NCBI RefSeq assembly: GCF_037975245.1
Contig: NC_092574.1
Location: 8,432,213 to 8,496,212, forward strand
Reading direction: 5' to 3'
Source: Apostichopus japonicus
Taxonomy: Eukaryota > Echinodermata > Holothuroidea > Aspidochirotida > Stichopodidae
DNA: 64,000 nucleotides
Below the pieces are notes generated by a model, which saw only the letters and a list, made by a program, of their open reading frames with translations, made no database searches and was not told where the DNA came from. Below, piece after piece: positions 1-12,000 of the stretch; within the stretch, counting starts at the first letter, position 1; every line of letters starts with the position of its first letter. Position numbers and translations under genes: made by a program.

Positions 1-3000
1 AAGAAAACAAACAAGCCAACAAAAACAACACAAAATATAAAAAGGGCAGAGAAGCAGCCAGGCCCCGCCAGTAGCAGTTTCAATAACCAGCTGTGTGATG
101 AACCAGATAAACCCAAGTAGTGGTTTCAGCACACAGGACACAAGCCTCAAGTATAAACTGCCGCACAGCTTACTACGATTAAGTGCCAGAACAACATCAC
201 TTGATAAATAAGCTAGAATTAGCACAAAATGGTCACCTCAGACACAAACATTTGTAAAAAAAAATTATTAATCTTATTGAAGTATTATTTTTCCACTTTG
301 TTTTTCTTGTTCTTTAACTTTGATGTTTTAGATTTACTGTCATATTCCTCATCCTGGTCCCAGAATGCTTTGAAAGGTCAAATGAAGAAAAAATATAAAC
401 TTGTTGAAATTTGGTACAAAACAGAGAAGATAAGGACTTAAAGGTATGCTGTATTGGTCTCAAATATGCTAGATATTCAAATTAGGTGACCTTTGGTCAA
501 AATGTTGAACCATTTTCATTACAACCTTCGAGGAAGTTTTCCTCAGTGGGACATTCGGTCATCTTGTGTGTTCCTTAAAAGTGTCTGAGAACAATTTGGA
601 GAGTACAGACCTAGTCCACGAAAGTACTTTTTGAAAACTTCTAGCAATTATAGTGTGCTATAATTTGGGGCCTATGCTGACTACCTTTAAAGGTTATAGG
701 TATCACCAATATGCTAGAAAAGTCAAATAATGGTCAGTGAGGCTCAGATGTCAATTTGACTGCCAGTCCACTTTATTGCCATGCACTCTCGGAGCACTTG
801 TGCTCAACTGATAAATTTAGGAAGAAACGCTGCAGAAAAAATTACTGTATATCAATTATGAAAATGTACAACAGTAAATATTTTCGAGTTTCAGTTTCCA
901 GAAGAAAACTGGAGAAAGAACTGGAAAATCATATAACCAGGTTGCAACTGAAATATTTCAATGTAGAATTCTAACTGTCCTGCTTAACATCTTTCACCAG
1001 GTTTAAACTTGTTCTTTGAGGCATACTTAACAGATAAGGACATCTCAACTATTTTATCTAAAGCAAACAATTCTTGAAGGAGCTCTTCTGCATTCGATCA
1101 AACCAATTTTCAACAACTTATCTAGCAAGTATTTATCAAGCGAGATTGTAGAATGTGCTACTGACACCCTGGTAGACTTAAAAATATTTGGTCACCCAAG
1201 ACAATTCTTAGCATATATACTACTGTAAGTGAGAATTTTTAAAAGTTTGACTATTTGAAAATAAACTCTAGACAAGTCCCGCAAATGAACTCCATAGCTT
1301 TGATGTGATTTTAATAGTATATAATTTATGAATGTCACATATCTTAAATCTATATAAAGATGAAAGTGTCCCACAAATCCATAATTTCAAGATCTCTAGA
1401 AGGTGACTTATTTGATCACAAACTCCCACTACCATCCCCAGTCCACCTTGCCTTCCCCCTCCCCCTTGACACAAGGTTATTTGTCTAAATCTTTTCGGCT
1501 AATTCCTCAGGTTCCGATGGTTAAAGCGCACTTCGGCAGAAGACAACCAGGAGTCTCACAATTAAAGTAAATTATAAAACTCTTAAATATAAGTAACTCT
1601 AAAAATGTCTTTAGTGGTAAACTTCTCAATGTCCGAGAATATACCTTGTATCGTCTTAACCTCAAGGGAAGTGATTTTAAAACACTTTTGGTAAAAATCT
1701 TAGGCTAAAATCTTAAATTATTTAACAAATTTTAAACTTCCACAAGAGTTTTATGGAGTTTTCCTAATTTTCTATAATATTTTGCAGCTTTTTCATTAAA
1801 GGAAAACTGGTTAAGCAAGTGATTGTCTGTGCATGTTAGAAGTACTATTTCTACATGCCCATTCAATGCACTGCACCCTTATACAAAATAACAGAAAAAA
1901 AAGAGATAAAAAAAAACTGTAACCAAGTTACACTCCATTTGTGTCTTCTAAAAACTACAAATTTGAAAGCAAACATTGTCTTTTTTTTATTTGTGACTGA
2001 TATTTTCCACAGTATTTCATACATTGTTTAATTTCTTCACGTAAATAAGCAATAAAGAATGGTTGGTTTTCATGTTTTTGGCTAGGGTTTACCTAAGTTG
2101 GTTTCTTTGCAACCACATCCTTACCTTCTGGTGTAACTAAAAAAAATATATTAAAAAAAACTGGGAGAAAAAAAAATCAAGGGTGGCAGTGAAGGAAGTT
2201 CTCCCAGCAGAAAAAACAAATAACAAAAACCTCAGAACAGACCAACAGTTTCACTGCTTGGGGCCATTCTTTACTAGACATAAACTACACTTTTCTTTTC
2301 TCCCCGTGGATGAAAAATCGATGGAAATGAAAAGCCATGCATTAAGCAGACTTCGGTTGGAATGACTTTCTCGAAAAGCAGACAGAGCATTCAAGAGTGT
2401 GATGTAGTTTATACCGAGTTACGTTCAAAACATATAGAGACAGTTCAACAATGAGTTACATTGGAATCTTTCCATGTCTACTACAACAACAACAACAACA
2501 ACAAAAGGGGAGAAGAAATAATGACATTCTGTAAAGTTTCATTTTATCGAAAGGTCTATGACCTCTGCAAACTGCAATGTCTGCAGTACAAATATTTGAA
2601 AACAAACTTCTTTTTGTTTTACTTTACTGGAGGGGAGAGTGGGGGGGGGGAGTGTGGAAAGGGATCCATTCCACTAATGGTATTTCAGTTTTATTTATTT
2701 ATTTTTTTATGTAGGAAAATTTTTGTGTTTTTGTTGCATTACTATTGATTTTTTGTAGACTTTAACTGAATGATGTGCACAAATTTATCTCTTTTTTTTT
2801 ATTCATTCCATTCCAAACTTAATTGGCAGACAGATGATTTCAAAGAATAAGGACAGCATTAGAAAGTGGTGGCGCTATTTTAGTATAACCTGTAATCTCA
2901 ACTAGCAGCGAGATGACAAGTAGAGGGGGTAGTCAAAGAAATATCAAATATTTCTCTGACAAAAAGCTTAACCATTTCCCTCGACTGATGATGGCAGAAT

Positions 3001-3954
3001 AAAGGGGGGGGGAGGGGGAGGGGAGGCATGCACATATTACTGTAAAAAAGTACAATACAGCTTAGGAATGTAAAAGCTGTGACTGCGCTCACCCAGTTAG
3101 CTTTGTGATAAATGCAGAGTCCGTAGTTACAATTTTGAAGGCTGACTATAACAGGGTCTGTAATTAATAGTAAAGAGATAAGCCAGTGGCTGTAGTTGAT
3201 TGCTTAAATAAATTGCTAGAAATTTTATGCTTCAAAGATATGAATTTTGCCAATATTTGCATCTAGCAACAGCACAAGAAAAGATGTCATCACAGCATTG
3301 CAGCAGAAAAAATTGTTTTGGTTTTCTCTGTAACATTGAACTTAGTGTGCGGGGGGGGGGTGTCAGTCATATAAGTCTAATAGTAATCACAATTCAGGAT
3401 TTTTCATGTAACGATGTCGAGTTGGGTCAGTTGTACAGTGTGTGGTAGGCTTTAAGGGGAGATTTGCCAAATATAGCATCATAGGAATAGTTGTTAAGTA
3501 ATAATTCATCAAGAATAAAGTTTTATGGTGTGTTACTGAAAAGAGGTCATCGTTGTGTTCCGAAAACTGTAGTTACTAATTAGGTATCAGAAAGGTGCAG
3601 GGGCTCTGGTTACACTTGCAGGATCTAAGTACATTGTGTGCAGTTACTGTTCAGGGTCTTATAGATTCTGGGGCTTTACTGGGTTACTGTTTGGGGATAG
3701 CTAGGGGCAGGGTTTTGTGCTAACCACTCAGGGATCTGAAAAAGTACAAGGTCTGTGGTTACTGTTCAGGGTCTTTATTGGGTTAGGGGTCTAAGAGATG
3801 CAGAATCTGTGGTGCACATTTTATTTTTGATCTGATATGTGCTTACCTTTTCGGTTCTGACAGGTGTATGGGTCTGCGGTAACTTCTAGGGATCTGATAG
3901 GTGCATGGTCTACCAGACACTGGGGGATCTTAGAGGTGCATGCATGGTGCTGGA

Positions 3955-4430
3955 AAGAACAAATACTTACTATGTAGTTACATCACTATACCAAGTATGA
4001 ACTAAATCAGACATATAGTTGAAGATACACTGAGTTTTAGAAATTTATGTTAAGCCCCACCCACTCGTTAAAATGCATGGCATGGGAACCAAACACCGGC
4101 CAGTTGGGACAGTTTTCAAATACTCACATCTCTCTAAACTGTCCTCCCATATCATGCTTCAAAGCATTCATACTGACAGTATAAACAGTTCCCAACCTTC
4201 ATCTGATTCTAATGTCTCCCTAAACTGGCCACCCATATTATGCTTCAAAGCACTCGTATTCCTAACCTTTATCTGAAAGAAACATGATATTCAAACTGCT
4301 CATACTGACGATACAAGTGCTTTGAAGCTTGGGACATGTATAGAAAAAAAATTGTCCTAACTGGGTCCCAAAAACAATAGGGCACATCTACAAAAGGTTA
4401 CATTTGGATGAAATTCTCAAAATAGAGAAC
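3955..4430. repeat. Dispersed repeat copy, interrupted by a MITE
   Basis: The flanks of the insertion at 4097-4366 belong to one older repeat. The left part has 'tatgtagttacatcac' followed by 'aagccccacccactc' and 'ggcatgggaacc'. The right part continues with 'aacaatagggcacatcta'. The same words occur without interruption at about 53000-53640 inside WDR17, so this is a second copy of that dispersed family. The family is unidentified and shows no coding capacity. Confidence 0.7.
4097..4366. mobile_element. MITE copy 1 (non-autonomous DNA transposon)
   Basis: A roughly 270-bp element has imperfect terminal inverted repeats: the left end reads 'ccagttgggacagtttt' and the right end, reversed, reads 'cccagttaggacaattttt'. 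It is flanked by near-identical 9-bp words, 'accaaacac' (4088-4096) and 'cccaaaaac' (4367-4375), consistent with a 9-bp target duplication. Subterminal words around 'caaagcac' and 'tactgac' also form inverted pairs. It has no coding capacity. A second copy lies at 10572-10772. A 9-bp duplication is typical of Mutator-like elements and also possible for Merlin-type elements, so the superfamily is not fixed. Confidence 0.75.
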
Positions 4431-7400
4431 CTCGACAGCTAGGTAAACATTCCAAATTTACCAGGTTTCGAGGATAATTCAGCAAGAAGATTATCTTAGG
4501 AGAGTAAAGCTTTTGAAGAATATGTACCCCTCCTGATATCACACACCACCTACTGTGACCAACTCCAGGGAAGAATCGAAGGGTTTAGTCAGTCAAAATA
4601 GGTTACATTCAATCAACCGTATCTTGAGTTCGGGATAAGATACTGAGATGGGGTTTTTCGACTAACTGTATGGAATGTACATAGCTGTATGACATTATCT
4701 ATGAAAATATCCCTTTAAAGAAATGCTATTAGTTTGCTTTTTCCAAAAGTAAAACACGAAAGAGAACGAAAAACAAGGAATTCTGTTAGAGATGACTGTG
4801 TAATGAGGTTACAAACATGCACTGATGCTAACACAACATAATACAGACAAACAAATAAAGAAAGAGAAAAATAAAAATAATTGTTGTAGAATTTTAAAAT
4901 ACCACCGATATATGGCTGACAATGGCTGCTAAAAATACTGCGAGAAAAGAAAACTACATAGACTTAAAATTGAAAGGTTCACAAATATTGGTCTACATAT
5001 GACAGTGAATTTAGTGAAGTTCAAACTCACCTAGAAGTTACAGGTAGTGTGGTAATTGAGAAACACCTCACTGCACCCAATCCCACCCCCTCATGCCCAA
5101 ATGAAACAATATCAATATAGTCAAAGGTAATAGGAAACATTCACCTTTTTCTCCCCAAGACTATCTGTGCAACTTCCAATTATCCTACATGTACATGTGG
5201 TGTCCTGTATCCACCCTCCCCCTTTCCATCCCATCCATCCCTCTTTCACCCCTCTATTTGTCTGCACCCCTTTTAACACTTGTTCAGAAGAATTTGAGAA
5301 ACTTCATGGTTATCACGGTTAAATACCATTACAACCACAAACAAACTTGTGCTCTCACTATCAAAAGATAAAACTGAACATATCAATCTGTTGTATATGT
5401 ACCAAAACATAACAATATATTTATCAGGAACAACCAGTTATCTGTGATGCTGCCCGCAAGTTACAATATTTCTAACTTTCAGAAATAAAGATAACTCATC
5501 AATTTTGTCAAGGATATGAAACTTGGCTATAACAGAAGTGTTAGTGTTCGTATTCTCTCTCCTGCCCATTTCTGATCAAGTGAATTAGGACATTTTGGAA
5601 ATGGCCATGTGTTTAAACTAACTGAAATCATAAAAATGATTTTCCTCTGATCTTCTTTTAAGGGTTCAACAGAATCCTGCCACCAGCAAATGTTAACTCA
5701 CTAAACTGGTATCAAAGAGCTCTTCATGCAGGATTTTTAATTTTCCTACAAATTGTCTTTTGTTCAAACACTCGCTACATATATTTCATCAAGTTTTGTG
5801 ACATGACTGTTAGTTTTATGCAGTTTTGTTACATCACGGCTATTTGAATGAGAATCGATTTAGTTTATACATGATAACATGCCTCAGGATTACAACAGAA
5901 ATCATACTTTAAAATATATATTTTTTCCCTTAAAAACAAAATAGATAATAAAACAGCACCAAAAATGGTCTCATACTTTTCATCAATTTTTTCAAAACAT
6001 CTTACATTTATTGGCATTCTGTGACATTTCTTACATATTGTTTTGTTTTAGCTATCAGCTTAATTAAATTATTCCGAGTAAATGGATTGTCAATCACACA
6101 AACATCAGAAGGAACACCCTGCACACATTCCTTGTCGACTCGAGTATTCAACTTCTAGTCTCCTTGATATTTAACCCTATGTTAAAGTTCTGTAATCGAC
6201 ATTATACTCAACAGTCAACATTGTATTTGTATTAATACACCGTATAAGCCACTCTGTATACATCTCTGTACTCAACACTGCATTCAACTCTACAATCAAC
6301 ATAGAATTCTCAGGTCTCAACACTGTGCTTGACTCTATACAATCAACTGTACGCAACTTTTTTAATATCAACTCTCTGTACATTCCACTCTCGATTCAAA
6401 CTCTACATTCAAAACGGAATTCACCCCTATACTCAACTCCCTGTACTCAACACTGCACTAAACTGTGTACTCAAATCAAAACTACATTCAAAATCTACAC
6501 TCCAACTCCATGTTTAATTTATTACTCCTGTTCTCCGTAAGTAAACGTTTTCCACCAAATGTCATGTCGTTGATAATTCTACAGGATTCTACAAGTACAC
6601 CATCCACCCATATTCACATGACATTATTAACGTTAACCGGCTCTGCATGAGAACGACGTCCATACTTTCAGAGAAGCCACGGAGGTGTTTGTTCCTTCCC
6701 AAATGATGACTATGATTGACCTCCAATTCTCCTCTGATGCACCTCTTGGAAACCTTTCCATGATCACTTAGGTTGTATCCTATCAGCGTTAACTCTGATG
6801 ATACTATGAACTGACCATTTACACCAGACAGAAGTCTAACACAGAAGTCTTAAAATCAAAATGAAGCTTAAATTATATCACTGGGGAAGATCAGCAAGGC
6901 ACCAATGTATATTTTGGCAAGTAAAGTATGCACCCCTTCCCCCCCCCCCCAAAAAAAAGGGAAAAAGAAAGATTCATTCACAAAGTACCCCATAATTCTT
7001 AGCACTCTCTCTAAAACATTTTTCTTTTACTAAATAGAAGCTTTTACATGATTGACAGAAACTTAAATACGATTTCAAAGATTCTAGTCTATAAACGGCA
7101 GAGAGAAAAAAAATGAAAAGACTGTACTCCAGTAATCAAGACCAAGTAACTGTACGAAGGATACCAACAACAGCTCATGACAAAACGGTCCACCGTTGAA
7201 GATCCTGCAGGGATCGAAGCGAGGATCAGGGCCCATTAACGTTAAGTACTATTTACTGACACAAGTTCTGTGCAGTAGGGAAGCAGTTTTTGAAACGGTA
7301 TAAACGGTCACACACGACAGTGATTTTATGCCCAATATTAAAGCGGCTATGCGAGTTTAGTGGCACTTCACACGTATTTTGTTTAGGGTACATGCAAACG

Positions 7401-9019
7401 ACTTATTCATCCAGGACACGACCTGAACAATAGATCAATATATATATATTTTTGACTTTTTCACGATTGAGAAGGCAAAGAGCGATCGGATACCCACTGG
7501 GGTGTTTAACTTTGTAGTGAACGTGAATGCCCTCATGCTACCAGACTTTGTAGCGTGAACGCTCTCATACTAGGAGATCAACTAGAGTCGTGATCTTGCG
7601 TTCCGGGTGGATCCCGACCGTGGGCGAGCAAGATTGCAGCGTGAAACACTCGGGAGATCAGGCGACCGGAGATTTCCGGGTACTTCCACATAAAGACAGA
7701 TCAGTGCAAGTCTAAAAGGTGAGCGCAATGTAGTACAATGACCAGCTACTAGATTTGATGTTGATTCAACAACTGTTCTCAAACGTGGACGCTTCAGGTC
7801 AGATTTATTACCTTATTACCCAAAAGAAAACAAGATCTCGATTCTCCTTGCGCTCTCAAAATGTAAACAAGCCCCCCAAAATATAACAGAACCATATCCT
7901 TGTCACTGAAATGCCTTCGTTTCAACTTCAACCATTTCTTCTCCATCTTACAGTACACCTTTCACTATCTGATGTAAGCCCCTCCCTCCTCTGCTTCTCA
8001 TGGCTCACAGATTCTCAAACGTAAGAGAATCGATTTTACCTTTACAAGAAGCTTAAACACATATACCTTTTATGCCTTTTGCTGACCGATTTGCACACAT
8101 TCATCCAATACATGTAACGATACACAGATTAAGTAAAACAGTACAGACATTTCGTTTCCCAGGCAATTACATGAATCATAATAACACCTATTTTTAAACA
8201 GTATAGAATTTTTGGCCTTTCCTTATCAAGACAGAGTTCCATTACAAGATGACAAATGTGAATTAGTTAGTTACATTGCTCCAGCATTCAGTTTGTGGTC
8301 AAAATCATTACTACAAGAAAGTACATAAAAAGCATTAACCCCCCCCCCCCGGCCCCCAAACTCCCCCTCAAATTTACAACTGTACCTTTTTTTTGTCATG
8401 TACATTAGACACTTCATATTTGTGCATGGACATTTAGTAAGTAAAAGAACATTCGTTTATACTTAAAATTACAGTTGCGTCCATTCTGAATATATGTTTT
8501 AATAAATATTTCCCACATCCAGGCGATCAAACCAGCCTGCTAAAATAATAAATGTTTTAAAAGCTATTTACAAAGGAATAGATTTAACTCACAGATTTTT
8601 TTTTTTTTTGGTTTCTAAATGGAGAAAATATTCTACAGCCGGGTTTTGCACACAGTTATTAGTAATAGTAGATTTTGTAAAGGAAAAAATGCAGAGACTG
8701 ATATTATGAGAACATGTATTGAACGGCCAATCCCTCAGTAAACAGCATGAATTAGGCAACACGGTTTGCAAAACAACAAACATCAAGTTTGTAAGTTTTT
8801 CTCAAAAGAGAAAATTTAATATGTGCAGAGTTAATTTGAGTTGTTTACAAAACAGATGAATTAGTCAAAACTGTCAAAATTCTAGCGAAAAAAAAAGAAC
8901 AATAATAAAACATAACAAATCTGCCATAATCAACTTTATGAATTCACACATTTTGTCATGTGTTTTATATACCGTAAGCTGTGTGGGTGTGTGAAAGCTC
9001 CATTGACTCCACATACATT

Positions 9020-12000
9020 CTACTCTGGGCGCCAGTACACAAATCGGATGTTACCATTCCGTCCACTGTAGAAATAGGCCTTTGCTTTCATGTACAGAAA
9101 GATTCCTCGGAAAAATATTAGGATTCCTGCGAACGACGATAAAACGTGGAACGTTTATGTTTTCTATACGGCCGTTGGAATGGGGATTAAATTGGTTTAG
9201 GAACTTGGAAATACATGACTAGCAAATTAGAATACTAGACCTGAGTGTGTGTAAAATGTGATGTATTCATGACAGGCCCCAGCCAAACGTTTGAAGACCA
9301 AAGTTACTTGCTTTGGAGGGGAGGGTGGGTGGGGGGGGGAGATACAGGGGTGTACACTGACAGCTTACCAAACTAGGAGACCCATTTATGTCGCACAGCT
9401 GAAGCATGGGTAATGTTACAGTTTGTTATGACTTCCGTGCTGGACGACACTGACGATTAAAATATATGGTAAATAACACTGACAACTGAGTTATTGACCC
9501 TCACTTCGGTGTATGATTGCATCATCTCTCTCTGGACGTCATCTCATTCCATTTCTTATATGATATCATTCATATTAGAAAGTGTATCTATATGTAAATC
9601 AACTTAATTTTCAAAGAAAATGCACTCTGTAGTTTTTTTTTTTATGTGGTTAAAAACAACTGAACCAGTTGGGCGGTATGCTATGTTGATCAAGAAACCA
9701 TCACGACGTGAAACCAGCTGGTACCATGTTAAATGAAAATAAAGGGAACTGAAACAAGATACGTACCACAAAATATGAGGGCAGCTAGCAGACACACGGC
9801 ACTCTGCATATATGGTGTACAGCAATCAGAATACTGGAACACGACAAAGACGAAGAATTCATGAATATTCATTAAAATTGTTACTCTTTGAAGAACAACA
9901 TTCTGTATTTGGAATGTATTTATGATAACAATGAGGTTTTTCCGAGATCTTTAAGCAGCTGCTTTGCTTAAAGCGGATGTCACCCACCTAACGAGTCTGT
10001 TACCTGGATTCACATTCTAGCATGGTTACCTGTACTTGTACTTGTTGTCAAGGATTTGTAGTTGGATTCGGTACTCAAAGGAATTTTGGAAATTAAGTAT
10101 AAAGAGTCCAGTACAAGATTAAGTACTGGGGCTTTTAGCCTTAATGCTCATATCCGTATTAACGATTCATGCTGTTGTATTGGTACGACAAGTCTACAAA
10201 CTTAGCAAACCTACTGAGCATTGCTCAACAAAAGATTATAATTGATCCCAAATGGGACACCATGTCTTGATCCTCTACAAGATTGCTATTATCTATTTCC
10301 AAACTTCCTGGTACAATTTGTTGCACTAAGGTAAAGCACTATTGTTTCAAGGTCACCCATTTTTTTTCCTGTTATGGTTGAGTACTACCAACAAACTGTA
10401 ATGAGCATAACCCAACAGGTAACTCTTAAAGTCTACAGACACTTATGAACAGCATTGTCCTAATCAATGTAATAGGCATTCGAAACCATGAAAATAGCTT
10501 GCACAATTCCCATCAAAATATTTTTTCAATTCTAGTTTCATTGAAAATTAACATTAGCCCATTGATGATGTCAGCCAGTTGGGACATTTTCCTAATGCTA
10601 ATACCTCTAAACTGTACTCCAATATCATGCTCTCAAAGCACTTGTATTGTCAGTACAAACAGTTCCTAACCTTGATCTGTTAGAAACATTATTCATACTG
10701 CTCGTACTGACAATACGACTACACTGAAGCGGGGCATAACACTACAGTATAGAAAAAATTGTCCCAACTGAGTGATGATGTAAAGGGAATGACTGCCTAA
10801 TTTTCTGTGATGTTATTCCTGTTTTTACAACCTTCATTTCAAGGACACTGAACACAGCTTTGTGGCCTATGGCTACTTTTTAAAATATTTTGTCTTCTTT
10901 GCAAAGAGGAACATCACATTATTCAATTATATATGTGGGCTTGTAATTATGGCTTAAACCTTAATTAGGGCTATGAAAAGGATTTTGATGAGCACAACAC
11001 TCCACATCATAGCTTGCAAATATTTCATGAGTTTGCCAGATTTATCAAACCTTTCAAATGTGTATATCTTGGAAACGAAAAGAGCTTTTCGATAAACTTT
11101 CAACAGATTTTGAATGAGGTTATCACACACAACAAATGTACTAAATATGGGACAAAATTGGCTAAGTGTCTATAGTCCTTTATGGCTGTCATGGTTCATT
11201 GTTCTCACAGGAAGACAATACGGATTTCTCAACTCATAGTTCAATATCTTGTGTGTAAAAGTAAGAGTGCCTGACGTTTCGATCCTAGCAGGATCTTCTT
11301 CATGCAGCCTATGAAGAAGATCCTGCTAGGATGGAAATGTCAGGCCCTCTTACCTGTACACATTCCCTTACACAGGCTCTTAAGTGGATAAGCAGTTTGC
11401 TAACAGTTTCGTTTTATTTTGACATCAATATCTCAACAACAATAACAACAAAATCACCTGCAAATCCTTATTTTTCAAAGAATTGAAAGGCTATGATGTT
11501 TTCAATGTGTGTTAATACATCCAACCTAGGTGGACCATTGACCATTTATCCATAGAGCACTGTACAGATTATACGTTTTGTCACACCTTTTCCTACACTT
11601 TGAGTCTGATATCAGTGCATGTTCCTTGCTCTGTCGTCGTTCTTCTTGTTGGAACTGAAGCAATATTAAATGATGCAATTAGAGATGTGGCTTACCATGG
11701 CGATTAAAGACCACTTGACCATGGATGCTCCAAACCCAGCGAGGGCGCCATACCTTCCTGCTACAGTGATACTCAGGCAGTATGCAAAAAGGAATCCAAT
11801 CCAATTAAAAATGAATGCAACTGATAATAAAGAGAAAAGAAAGAAGATTGTGTCAGCAACAACTCCTGGAAAGGCAAACTTATATATCATCCACTTATAT
11901 TAGTTTCAAGTAACCATCTCATAGGGAAGATACATTGGCAGTATACATACAGACTTTCAACTTTTGTAACTCTATGGCATAGAATTCAGGCACTTTCCCA

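Larger units (their letters stand above)
1..9019. other. Gene-poor region downstream of NDFIP
   Basis: No coding exon could be supported on either strand. The open frames here are short, low in complexity and resemble no family I know. The 3' UTR of the NDFIP gene (minus strand) must occupy some of the right-hand part, but I cannot place its end; reverse-strand AATAAA words occur at about 7804-7809 and 6007-6012. Other content is a CAA microsatellite near 2482, several G or C homopolymer runs (about 2640, 3002, 3349, 6941 and 8339), an actcaac-rich low-complexity stretch at about 6180-6540, and a nested repeat at 3955-4430. The stretch at about 7180-7790 has more CpG than its surroundings but no clear gene start. 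Confidence 0.5.

Noticed and set aside
11261-11353. Active hammerhead ribozyme
   Set aside because: The essential C before UGA is missing in both arms and stem III has no loop, so at most this is a decayed relic.
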